Positions 56,686 through 64,000 of a stretch of DNA of 64,000 nucleotides are shown here, piece by piece. Within the stretch, counting starts at the first letter, position 1. Every line of letters begins with the position of its first letter. Source of the DNA: Mycobacterium scrofulaceum (GTDB taxonomy: Bacteria > Actinomycetota > Actinomycetes > Mycobacteriales > Mycobacteriaceae). Location: the NCBI RefSeq assembly GCF_002086735.1, contig NZ_MVIJ01000027.1, forward strand, positions 16,539-80,538, given 5' to 3'. A program made the position numbers and the translations under genes. The notes below the pieces were generated by a model, which worked only from the letters and a program-made list of their open reading frames with translations, did not search any database and was not told the DNA's origin.

Positions 56686-57827
56686 ACCGAATCCGCCCGC
56701 TGCTCGGTCGCGAGCCGGTAGCCGCGCTTGACCACGGTCGCGATCATGTTCTTGTCGCCCAGAGCCGTTCGCAGCCGCAGCACGGCCGTGTCGACGGCGT
56801 GCGGGTCGTTGCTGTTGCCGGGCAGCGCGCGTAGCAGGTCGCCGCGGGCGACGACGTCGCCGGGCCGTTTGGCGAGCGCGCGCAGTATCCCCATGCCGGA
56901 CGGGGAGAGCACCTTGATCGAGCCGTCCACCAGCACACAGGTGCCGCGGATGTCCACCGTGTGGCCGGCCGCTCGCACGGTGCACGAGCCGAGCAGGGGC
57001 AGCTCCTCGGCGACATGACGGGCCAAGGCGCCCAACCGCATTCGTTCCGGCGACGACGTCGGCACGCCCTTGCGGATCAACGGCTTGGAGGTCACCGGGC
57101 CGACGCACATCGCGTGCACGTCCGTGCGCAGGGCTCCCAGCAGTTCGTCTTCGACGTCCAGCTCGCGGCTGCGCTCGAGCACCGCCGCGGCCGCGGGCGC
57201 CGACGTGAAGGTGACCGCGTCGAACTGACGCCCCGCGATCCCGGTAACGAGTTGATCGAACGTGCCGCCCAACGGCGTTGGTTTCCAGCGGTACACCCGG
57301 ACGGGCACCACCTCGGCGCCCGCCAGGCGCAAACCGCCGAGGAACTCCGGGAAGGGATCCCACGCGTCGGCCGCGCCGTGCAGCTGGACTGCCACCCGCA
57401 GCCCGCTCACCCCCGACTTGAGCAGGTATTCCAGGACCTCCTGCGAGGACTCGGATTCCGGCGACCACTCCTCGTGCAGGCCGGCGGCGCGCAGCGCGCC
57501 GGTCGCCTTCGGCCCGCGGGAGACGATGCGGGCCGACGACAGCGCCGCGAGGAGCGGGTTGACCAGCCCCCACCCTTCGGCGGCGGCCAGCCATCCGCGG
57601 AAGCCGATTCCGGTGTGCGCGACCAGGATGTCGGGTGGCTCGGCGATCAATGCCTCGGTGTTACGGTGCAATTCGTCGTCGTCGGGCAGCGCGATCATGT
57701 TGATCGCGGGCGCGCTGCACACCTCCGCGCCGTGGCGGCTGAGCAGCGCGCACAGCTCCTCCGAGCGCCGGGCCGACGTCACCGCGATGCGGTAACCCGT
57801 CAGCGGCGGGGAGTCGGGCTGGCCCAT
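56676..57827 (-). CDS. nnaR: HemD-like nitrate/nitrite assimilation regulator (NnaR, Rv0260c type)
   Basis: A 383-residue fusion. Residues 1-260 have the uroporphyrinogen-III synthase fold (RIAVTSARRSEELCALLSRHG near 13, VTFTSAPAAAAVLE near 203). Residues about 275-375 form an OmpR-type winged helix (SPSGMGILRALAKRPGDVV and DTAVLRLRTALGDKNMIATV, near 310-360). In Streptomyces and M. smegmatis such proteins (NnaR) activate nitrate/nitrite assimilation genes. It is co-transcribed with the siroheme chelatase and lies next to narK3 and close to nirBD, as expected. Whether the HemD domain still makes or senses a tetrapyrrole is open. Confidence 0.88.
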   Translation of the reverse strand: MGQPDSPPLTGYRIAVTSARRSEELCALLSRHGAEVCSAPAINMIALPDDDELHRNTEALIAEPPDILVAHTGIGFRGWLAAAEGWGLVNPLLAALSSARIVSRGPKATGALRAAGLHEEWSPESESSQEVLEYLLKSGVSGLRVAVQLHGAADAWDPFPEFLGGLRLAGAEVVPVRVYRWKPTPLGGTFDQLVTGIAGRQFDAVTFTSAPAAAAVLERSRELDVEDELLGALRTDVHAMCVGPVTSKPLIRKGVPTSSPERMRLGALARHVAEELPLLGSCTVRAAGHTVDIRGTCVLVDGSIKVLSPSGMGILRALAKRPGDVVARGDLLRALPGNSNDPHAVDTAVLRLRTALGDKNMIATVVKRGYRLATEQRADSVWR

Positions 57828-57904
57828 ATCACCTGTGTATGCCTGTCAGATTTCGGTTGCGTTACCTGGCAATTGCTTGCGCATTGCCCACCGTGAGGCC
57901 GCGC

Positions 57905-59311
57905 TCACACCCGGGCGGGCTCGGAGTGCGGTTGGGAATCCGACACGCTTGCCGCCGTCGAGGTGGGCCGACGCACGTACCTGGCCCAGGTCACGACGGC
58001 GGCGGAAAGGTAGAAGGCCAGGAAAGCCCAGAACGCCAACGTATCGGTGCCGGTGCTGATGTAGGACTGGCGAAGGGCGAGGTTGATGCCGACGCCACCG
58101 AGCGCCCCGAACGCGGCGACAAATCCGATCACCGCCCCCGACGTGGCCTGCGACCAGCGGCAACGGTCGGCTTCGGGCATCCCGAGCCGATGGCTGCGCG
58201 CCTCGAACACCGACGGAATCATCTTGTACACCGAGCCGTTGCCGAGCCCGGCCAGGGCGAACAGGGCCATGAAGCCGCAGATGTAGCCGACCATGGTGGC
58301 CGCCGTGGTGAGGCCGGGAGTGCGGTCGTCGTGAATGCTGATGGCGACCAGAAACGCCGTGAAAACCCCCATCGCGGCCAGGACCGCCAGGGTGACGCGG
58401 CTGCCGCCGATGCGGTCGGCCAGCCGGCCGCCGTAGATGCGGGCCACCGACCCGAGCGCGGGGCCGACGAAGGCGAACTCGGCGGCGTGCAACGAGGCCT
58501 GGGCGTGGCTCTGGCCGGTGCCGACAAAGTTGATCTGCAAGACCTGGCCGAACGCGAACGAGAACCCGATCCACGATCCGAAGGTGCCCAGATAGAGCAT
58601 GGCCAGCACCCAGGTGTCCGCCTCGCGCAGGATCGAGCGCAGGTGGCTGACGTCGTAGGTGGCGTGCTCGAGGTTGTCCATGTAGTGGGTCGCTCCGACG
58701 GCGACCACCGTGAGCAGGACCAGGTAGAGTCCGCACACCCAATACGGTTGGCGGTGCCCGGCGATGGCGATGACCAGGAGCCCCACCAACTGGATCATCG
58801 GCACGCCGAGGTTGCCGGCGCCGGCGTTGAACCCCAGCGCGAAGCCCTTGCGCCGATGCGGGTAGAAGAAGTTGGTGTTGGTCATCGACGCCGCGTAATT
58901 GGCGCCGCCCATTCCGGTGAGCGCGGCGCACACCAGGTACGGCCACAGCGGCAGGCCCGGGTGCGCCAGCAGCCAGATCGTGCCGCTGGTCGGCACGATC
59001 AGCACCAGGATGGAAAAGACGGTCCAGTTCCTGCCGCCGAAGGTGGCGATGCCCAGGGAATACGGGATGCGCAAGCATGCCGCGACAAGGGTCGCCGTCG
59101 CGCCGAGCAGGAATTTGTCCGCTGCGGAAAACCCGTAGACGTCCTGGGGCATGAACAGCGCCATCACCGGGAACAGGGTCCAGACACCGAAGGCGACGTG
59201 ATCGCACGCGATGATCCAGAGCAGGTTGCGGCGGGCGATCCTGTTGTTGCCCGCCTCCCAGGCCACCGTGTCTTCTGGATCCCATTCGGTGATGCGGTGA
59301 TTTCGGGACAT
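57905..59311 (-). CDS. narK3: nitrate/nitrite transporter NarK3
   Basis: A 468-residue major facilitator family transporter, the length of M. tuberculosis NarK3 (Rv0261c). The ATG at 59311 has GAGGAGAGG about ten bases upstream; a longer in-frame start at 59482 has less support. The nitrate signature GGANYAASMTNTNFFYP is near 137 and its C-half counterpart LAGLGNGSVYKMIPSVF near 370. It has 12 membrane helices and imports nitrate or exports nitrite. It lies just downstream of nnaR on the same strand and probably serves NirBD. Confidence 0.9.
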   Translation of the reverse strand: MSRNHRITEWDPEDTVAWEAGNNRIARRNLLWIIACDHVAFGVWTLFPVMALFMPQDVYGFSAADKFLLGATATLVAACLRIPYSLGIATFGGRNWTVFSILVLIVPTSGTIWLLAHPGLPLWPYLVCAALTGMGGANYAASMTNTNFFYPHRRKGFALGFNAGAGNLGVPMIQLVGLLVIAIAGHRQPYWVCGLYLVLLTVVAVGATHYMDNLEHATYDVSHLRSILREADTWVLAMLYLGTFGSWIGFSFAFGQVLQINFVGTGQSHAQASLHAAEFAFVGPALGSVARIYGGRLADRIGGSRVTLAVLAAMGVFTAFLVAISIHDDRTPGLTTAATMVGYICGFMALFALAGLGNGSVYKMIPSVFEARSHRLGMPEADRCRWSQATSGAVIGFVAAFGALGGVGINLALRQSYISTGTDTLAFWAFLAFYLSAAVVTWARYVRRPTSTAASVSDSQPHSEPARV

Positions 59312-59534
59312 CCGCTCGGCACCTCTCCTCGACTGCGATGCTTCCGGGAAACTTCGTGGGACGGCGCTCATCGTCGAGCGGTCACCGGTGAATTCCGCTG
59401 TGGCCATGGGGATGACGCGAAAAGGCCGGCCCCGGGCGCACCGAATGAAGAGGCATGCCCCGCCGTGCATTTCGATGCTCACATCCGGGACCGCAACGGG
59501 TCAACTCAAATCCGCCCGAATCGCCTGTAAGTTC

Positions 59535-59554
59535 TTTACCAGTTATCTGGTAAA
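59535..59554. promoter_or_regulatory. 20-bp palindrome upstream of narK3
   Basis: TTTACCAGTTATCTGGTAAA has perfect 8-bp arms around TTAT, about 224 bp before the narK3 start in a 341-bp region (59312-59652) otherwise without a clear gene. It may bind NnaR, GlnR or another regulator. Confidence 0.5.
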
Positions 59555-59652
59555 CGCCTGTAGGCCGCGAAACGGTGAAATGGTCGCGCGTTCCCGGTGA
59601 TTCGGTTCGGGCGCGCCAGACCGTGTGAGCTGGAACACGTTTCGAACGGGGG

Positions 59653-60570
59653 CTAGGGGAACGGCCACCCGGCGCCGCCGGAGTGGGTGCCCGCGCCCAC
59701 CAGGGCCCGCGGCCGTGACCAGTGCAGGCGCACCGACTGCCCGGGGCGCACCTGGGCGATCTTGTCGATGTCCTCGTCGATCACCACACCCACCACCGGA
59801 TAACCGCCCGTCACCGGGTGGTCGGGTCCCAGGATCACCGGTAAACCGTTGGGCGGCACCTGGATTGCGCCGCGCGTCATGCCCTCACTGGGCAGTTGAC
59901 GGTCGGGGTAGCGGTGCTGCAGTGGGCGGCCCACCAACCGCATCCCCACCCGGTCGCTTCGGTCGGATGCCACGAAGTCCGTGTGCACCAGGAGGTCGGG
60001 GTCGACGAACCAGTCGTCGCGGGGCCCGGGAACCACCGCGAGCTCGACCGTGTGGCCGGTGATCGCGGCCACCGGCGCCTGGTCCAGTTCGGGGTAGTCG
60101 GGGGTGTGTTCGCCCACGGGCAGCCGATCGCCGCCCCGCAGCGGTGACGGGCCGATGGCCGACATCACGTCGTAGCTGCGCGAGCCCAACACCGGCTCCA
60201 CGCCGATGCCGCCGCGGACCGCCAGGTAGCTTCGCAGCCCGGCCCGGGGCGCGCCCAAGGCGATCACCTGGCCGGCCCGAACATGCTGAATGCTGTTGGT
60301 GCCGAACTTGATTCCATCGACGGTCGGGTCGGCGTCCGCTCCCGTCACCGCGATGTCGACATCGCCGCCCGAGACGCGCGCCGCGAACCCACCGAACGTG
60401 ACTTCGACGGTGGCGCGGTCGTCGGGGTTGGCCACCAGCCGGTTCGCCAGCTGATGCGCGCGGCGGTCGGCCGCCCCGGACCGGCTCACGCCCAGGTGCG
60501 CCAGTCCCGGCCGGCCCAGGTCTTCGATGACGGCGAGCGGCCCGGTGCGAAGAATCTCCAGCGTTGCCAC
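59653..60570 (-). CDS. 5-oxoprolinase subunit PxpC (KipA-like, Rv0263c type)
   Basis: A 305-residue biotin-dependent carboxyltransferase family (KipA/PxpC) protein, matching Rv0263c. The GTG at 60570 has AAGGAG five bases upstream. DLGRPGLAHLGVSRSGAADRRA near 17, FGGFAARVSGGDVDIAVTGA near 60 and GGYPVVGVVI near 265 are family landmarks. With PxpB (the gene 8 bp upstream) and PxpA it cleaves 5-oxoproline to glutamate using ATP. No pxpA-like (LamB/YcsF) gene is in the window, so it must lie elsewhere if the complex is complete. Confidence 0.87.
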   Translation of the reverse strand: MATLEILRTGPLAVIEDLGRPGLAHLGVSRSGAADRRAHQLANRLVANPDDRATVEVTFGGFAARVSGGDVDIAVTGADADPTVDGIKFGTNSIQHVRAGQVIALGAPRAGLRSYLAVRGGIGVEPVLGSRSYDVMSAIGPSPLRGGDRLPVGEHTPDYPELDQAPVAAITGHTVELAVVPGPRDDWFVDPDLLVHTDFVASDRSDRVGMRLVGRPLQHRYPDRQLPSEGMTRGAIQVPPNGLPVILGPDHPVTGGYPVVGVVIDEDIDKIAQVRPGQSVRLHWSRPRALVGAGTHSGGAGWPFP

Positions 60571-60578
60571 GGCGCTCC

Positions 60579-61256
60579 TTACCCTCGGACGGCCCGGAAT
60601 TGGACCCACATGCCCTGCGTCAGCAGGGCCGGATCGGGCCGTTCGAGGTCCCACAGGACCGCGTCGGTGTGGCCGATCAGTTGCCAGCCGCCCGGCGACC
60701 GGCGAGGGTACATCGCGCTGAATTCGCCGGCCAGGCCGACCGCGCCGGCGGGCACCGCGGTCCGGGGCTCCGCGCGGCGCGGCACCCGTAGCCGTGCGTC
60801 GCCGTCGACCAGATACGCGAAGCCAGGGGCGAAGCCGCTGAACCCGACCCGCCAGAGCGAACCGGTGTGGGCGTCGATCACCTGGGCAGCGGTCAGCCCG
60901 GTGAGGCCGGCCACCTCGGCGAGGTCCGGGCCGTCGTAGACCACGTCGATGACGACGTCGGCGCGCCGATCCGGGGCGACGTGCTCGGCGGTGACCCGCA
61001 TCCTGCGCAGGCGCTGACGGATCACCCCCTGCAGGCGGGGCCCCTCGAGCTTCACCAGCACCGTGCGCGCGGCCGGGACGACGTCGACGACCCCCGGCAA
61101 CGCCGCGGCGCGCAGCTGCGCCGCCCACGCCAGCACCTCGGCGGTGCTGCCGCACTGCAGCATCAGGGCGCTGTCACCGAAGTCCAGCACAGTGTTGCCG
61201 ACCAGCTGTGTGGGCAGGTCCCTGGACACGTTGTCGGTCACGTCGGTCACGCTCAT
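60579..61256 (-). CDS. 5-oxoprolinase subunit PxpB (KipI-like, Rv0264c type)
   Basis: A 225-residue allophanate hydrolase subunit 1-type (KipI/PxpB) protein, matching Rv0264c. The family motif FSGFAPGFAYLVDGDARLRVPRR is near residue 147 (read in parts), and the VPAGAVGLAGEFSAMYPRRS segment follows near 178. It forms the ATP-dependent 5-oxoprolinase with PxpC, whose gene starts 8 bp after its stop. Confidence 0.88.
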   Translation of the reverse strand: MSVTDVTDNVSRDLPTQLVGNTVLDFGDSALMLQCGSTAEVLAWAAQLRAAALPGVVDVVPAARTVLVKLEGPRLQGVIRQRLRRMRVTAEHVAPDRRADVVIDVVYDGPDLAEVAGLTGLTAAQVIDAHTGSLWRVGFSGFAPGFAYLVDGDARLRVPRRAEPRTAVPAGAVGLAGEFSAMYPRRSPGGWQLIGHTDAVLWDLERPDPALLTQGMWVQFRAVRG

Positions 61257-61368
61257 TACTCGACGGTAACCGCCCCATCGCGGCCCCGGCGAGGGGCGAG
61301 CGAGGGATTTTCGAACACTGCCAGAGCTGCCTTAGCAAACGCTCAAACGCCGCGGGGGCGGCCGCGCT

Positions 61369-62367
61369 CTAGCCGAGGATCTTGCCGATCAGCGGCGGCA
61401 GTTGGTCGGCGACCAACGGGTAGCTCAGCGGCGAGGAAAAGGCGATCGCGCCGGCCTGCTCCTTGGTGGTGAAGATGTGCCGGTTCTGCGCGGTGGCCTG
61501 GGACGCGGCCACGTCGGGGTCGGCGAGCAGGGCCTTCTGGTCGTCGGGGTTCTCGGTGGTCCAGATGATCACGTCGGCGGAATCGAGCACCGCTTTGATG
61601 TGGTCGCGGGGAATGACGGCGCGGTGGTCGTTGCCGAACGGCTTGATGCTGTCGGCGATCACCAACCCCATCTGGTTCAGGAAGTCCGTGCGCCAGCCCG
61701 CCATGGTCGCCACCACGGTGCCCTGCCACAGCGTGCCATGCATCAGCAACGCCTTCTTACCCGTCCAGGCCGGGTGTTCCTTGCCGACGGCGGCGAACTT
61801 CTGGTCGACCGCGTCGACCAGCGACTTCATCTGCCCGGCCTGGAACACCGCCTGACCGACGGCGATCGCCTGCTCCTTCCAGGGCTCGAAGAAGGCGTCG
61901 CCGTCCGACTGGGGCACGGTCGGCGCAATCGCGGACAGCTTCTGATAGGTATCGGCGTCCACCCCGGCGTTGACGGCCACGATCAGGTCCGGCTTGAGGC
62001 CCGCGATCTGGTCCACCGGAATCCCGTTGTCGAGACTGAGCACCACCGGCTGCGCCCCGCCGAGCTTGGGTTGGGCCCAGGGCCACACCGCGAAGGGCTG
62101 ATCGCCGAACCAGTTGGTCACCGCGATCGGCACCACGCCGACCGCGAGCAGGTCGTCCTGCTCGGTGTAACCGGCGCTGACGACGCGCTTGGGCGGTTCC
62201 TTGATCACGGTCTGGCCGAAGAGGTGGTTGATCGTCACCGATTTGCCGTTGGAGGCATCCGAGGACGGTTTGCGTGACGAGCACGCCGCCGGGGCCCCGG
62301 CGACCGCTGCGACCGCCCCGGCCCCTGCGAGCTGCAAGAATCCCCGTCGATTCCAACCCTGTCGCAT
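61369..62367 (-). CDS. fecB2: iron-siderophore/haem-binding lipoprotein (FecB2, Rv0265c type)
   Basis: A 332-residue periplasmic-binding-protein fold lipoprotein matching Rv0265c. The N-terminus has a twin-arginine motif (NRRGFLQLAG, Arg7-Arg8) and a lipobox APAAC with the lipidated Cys at residue 29. The type III binding fold has KRVVSAGYTEQDDLLAVGVV near 60 and the helix between lobes at about 160-190. It is probably exported folded by Tat and captures ferric siderophore or haem. It starts 9 bp after the stop of the upstream TetR gene, so it is probably controlled with it. Confidence 0.87.
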   Translation of the reverse strand: MRQGWNRRGFLQLAGAGAVAAVAGAPAACSSRKPSSDASNGKSVTINHLFGQTVIKEPPKRVVSAGYTEQDDLLAVGVVPIAVTNWFGDQPFAVWPWAQPKLGGAQPVVLSLDNGIPVDQIAGLKPDLIVAVNAGVDADTYQKLSAIAPTVPQSDGDAFFEPWKEQAIAVGQAVFQAGQMKSLVDAVDQKFAAVGKEHPAWTGKKALLMHGTLWQGTVVATMAGWRTDFLNQMGLVIADSIKPFGNDHRAVIPRDHIKAVLDSADVIIWTTENPDDQKALLADPDVAASQATAQNRHIFTTKEQAGAIAFSSPLSYPLVADQLPPLIGKILG

Positions 62368-62376
62368 CGCGTGAGA

Positions 62377-63009
62377 TTATCGCGTCCCGCGGCCGCGCCG
62401 CCCGCCGCCGCGCTGTTGCCCCGCTTCGCCCAGCGGCATGCCCGCGTCCAGGAAGTCCAGCGCCCGGTAGATGGTGTCGGCCGTTTTCGGCGCGCTGTCG
62501 AAGGCCGCCATCATGGCGCCGACCATCGCGCCGACGAACACCCGAATCTCGAAATCTGTTGCGCCACAGCCTATTCGGCGAGCGATCGCCTCGGCCATGA
62601 CGTTCACGGTGCGGTAGTACTCGTCGAAGAGGGCCGCCTTGAGCTCGGGTATCGAGAAGATGAGCCGCTGGCGGGTGTTCTCGAACTCCAGCTGCTCGGG
62701 CGACAACCCGGCCATCGTGGTGGCGTAGGCGCGGCGGACGGCCTGGCTCGGCGACAGCTCGGGCGGTTGGTCGTCGAACGCGGCCAGGATCAGCGGATCG
62801 AGGTCGTCGGCGAGCAGCAGCGACTCCTTGGAGCCGAAGTAGCGGAAGAACGTGCTGGGGGAGACGTCGGCGGCCGCGGCGATCTGCTCGACGGTGGTGG
62901 CCGCGTAGCCGTTCTCGTCGAACAGGCGGAACGCCTCGCGGCGCAGGGCCTGGCGGGTCTTGATCTTCTTGCGTTCCCGCAGCCCGAGGGGCTGGTCAGT
63001 CGCCTGCAT
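62377..63009 (-). CDS. TetR/AcrR regulator upstream of fecB2
   Basis: A 210-residue TetR protein. The ATG at 63009 has GGGAG about nine bases upstream; an ATG at 63027 is an alternative. The helix-turn-helix is in VEQIAAAADVSPSTFFRYFG (about 40-59). The C-terminal domain is the kind seen in many mycobacterial TetR proteins, and the tail (QQRGGGRRGRGTR) is unusually basic. It is in one operon with fecB2 and divergent from narU. It may respond to an iron carrier or lipid, and its operator is not evident. Confidence 0.83.
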   Translation of the reverse strand: MQATDQPLGLRERKKIKTRQALRREAFRLFDENGYAATTVEQIAAAADVSPSTFFRYFGSKESLLLADDLDPLILAAFDDQPPELSPSQAVRRAYATTMAGLSPEQLEFENTRQRLIFSIPELKAALFDEYYRTVNVMAEAIARRIGCGATDFEIRVFVGAMVGAMMAAFDSAPKTADTIYRALDFLDAGMPLGEAGQQRGGGRRGRGTR

Positions 63010-63089
63010 GGCGCAATTCTCCCGCATCCGGGGGGCAAAAAGTTCTGACAACGGGCGCACGGCCGCTGCGAGATCCACGTATCTCCGGC

Positions 63090-63116
63090 GTAACTGTGGC
63101 CATGCGGGCCGGTAAC
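63090..63116 (+). promoter_or_regulatory. candidate GlnR half-sites upstream of narU
   Basis: GTAAC occurs at 63090-63094 and 63112-63116, exactly 22 bp apart, the spacing of the two a-sites of a GlnR box (gTnAC-N6-GaAAc repeated). The paired b-sites (CATGC, TCCAT) do not match, so the assignment is tentative. It lies 23-49 bp before the narU start. Confidence 0.35.
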
Positions 63117-63138
63117 AGTGCGTCCATAGCGTCGGGGC

Positions 63139-63930
63139 GTGACTACGACGACCTCTGTGCAATCCCCCGTCCTGGCGCCCGCCCCCCCGAACCCGCCGCG
63201 TCGGGGCAAGCACTGGATCGACGACTGGCGACCCGAAGACCCCGCGTTCTGGGAGGCGACGGGCAAGCCGGTCGCGCGCCGCAACCTGATCTTCTCGGTC
63301 TTCGCCGAGCACGTCGGGTTCAGCGTGTGGATGTTGTGGAGCATCGTGGTGGTCCAGATGACCGCGGGTCCGCACGGGCACCCGTCCGCGTCCGGTTGGG
63401 CGCTGACCGCCAGCCAGGCGCTGTGCCTGGTCGCCGTCCCCAGCGGGGTCGGCGCCTTCCTGCGCCTGCCGTACACCTTCGCGGTCCCGCTCTTCGGCGG
63501 CCGCAACTGGACGACCATCTCGGCGGCGCTGTTGCTGATCCCGTGCCTGCTGCTGGCCTGGGCGGTCGCCCACCCCGGCCTGCCGTTCGCGGCGCTGGTG
63601 GCGATCGCCGCGACCGCCGGCTTCGGCGGCGGCAACTTCGCGTCGTCGATGGCCAACATCTCGTTCTTCTACCCGGAGCGGGACAAGGGGTGGGCGCTGG
63701 GCCTCAACGCGGCCGGCGGCAACATCGGCGTCGCGGTGGTGCAGAAGATCATCCCGCCCATCGTCGTCGCCGGTGGCGGGGTGACGCTGTCGCGCGCCGG
63801 CCTGTTCTACGTGCCGCTGGCCGTGGTGGCCGCGGTGTGCGCGTTCGCCTTCATGAACAACCTGTCCGAGGCGAAAGCCGACGTGAAGCCGGTGTGGCTG
63901 TCGCTGCGGCATCCCGACACCTGGGTGTAG
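63139..63930 (+). pseudogene. narU: truncated nitrate/nitrite transporter NarU (N-terminal half)
   Basis: A 263-residue protein matching the first part of M. tuberculosis NarU (Rv0267, about 463 residues) and related to NarK3 of this window. GGGNFASSMANISFFYP near 170 is the N-half nitrate signature, and six membrane helices are present. It stops at SLRHPDTWV, just where the seventh helix of homologues begins (NarK3 here continues DTWVLAMLYLGTFGS). The remaining 70 bases of the window do not resume the homologous sequence in any frame. So the C-terminal half has been lost or displaced, and it is unlikely to transport alone. Confidence 0.65.
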
Positions 63931-64000
63931 GGGTCGGACCGGGGCGCGGTGTCGGCATTTCTACCGATCCGTTTCCCCGGCCCGCCCTCCGAACCCGCCG

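Noticed and set aside
1..64000. CRISPR array or tRNA/rRNA genes
   Set aside because: The only tandem repeats have two or three directly adjoining units without spacers, and no tRNA-like cloverleaf or rRNA sequence was noticed by eye.

Overview
The window is about 68% GC, coding-dense DNA of a slow-growing Mycobacterium, probably a member of or close to the M. avium complex. Gene order follows the M. tuberculosis Rv0217c-Rv0267 segment from memory (lipW, lipC, Rv0221, echA1, Rv0223c-Rv0228, php, fadE4, Rv0232-R2lox, gabD1, Rv0235c, aftD, lpqI, Rv0238, htdX-fabG4, fadA2, fadE5, Rv0245, the Sdh1 genes, hsp20, nirBD, Rv0258c-Rv0260c, narK3, Rv0263c-Rv0265c, narU). Several blocks are inserted, missing or broken relative to that order. 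No rRNA, tRNA, CRISPR array or complete insertion sequence was seen.

Layout. 0-10 kb: end of a CoA-transferase gene, an amidohydrolase, lipid esterases (LipW, LipC), an alpha/beta hydrolase, two SAM methyltransferases (one at 12.6 kb), a wax-ester/DGAT acyltransferase, EchA1 and an acyl-CoA ligase with a small partner. 9.9-12.5 kb: a TetR regulator with a 43-residue microprotein and two matching upstream palindromes, then an aldehyde dehydrogenase behind a KstR-like operator. 12.5-19 kb: envelope and membrane genes (glycosyltransferase, two membrane proteins, acyltransferase 3). 19-25.6 kb: YbjN protein, acyl-CoA ligase, phosphotriesterase-like lactonase, FadE4, and a TetR-R2lox pair with a clear promoter/operator. 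25.7-31 kb: a perfect 56-bp tandem repeat, GabD1 divergent from an acetolactate-synthase-like ThDP enzyme, a Cys-rich secreted protein and a 13E12-family HNH protein. 31-38.5 kb: lipase maturation factor-like protein, the arabinofuranosyltransferase AftD, two DUF2613 small proteins and the LpqI glycosidase. 38.5-46.5 kb: a TetR regulator, a ClC channel and the HtdX/FabG4/FadA2/FadE5 fatty-acid cycle enzymes. 46.5-52 kb: a decayed oxygenase gene, a flavin reductase, the Sdh1 succinate dehydrogenase operon and Hsp20. 52-64 kb: nitrite reductase NirBD, a siroheme chelatase, the HemD-like regulator NnaR, NarK3, the 5-oxoprolinase subunits, the lipoprotein FecB2 with a TetR gene, and a truncated NarU.

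How the genes may work together. (1) The ThDP enzyme next to GabD1 resembles the cyanobacterial 2-oxoglutarate decarboxylase, which was long annotated as acetolactate synthase and sits beside succinic semialdehyde dehydrogenase. This suggests a compact 2-oxoglutarate to succinate bypass whose product can be used by the Sdh1 complex in the same window. (2) The same palindrome, TTACT-N4-AGTAA, occurs before the TetR gene at 38.5 kb, between fabG4 and fadA2, and before fadE5, so one regulator probably controls a full fatty acyl-CoA cycle. (3) NirBD, the siroheme chelatase, NnaR and NarK3 form a nitrite assimilation module.

Comparisons with M. tuberculosis and family facts come from memory. Operators and promoters are read by eye from the sequence and are untested.
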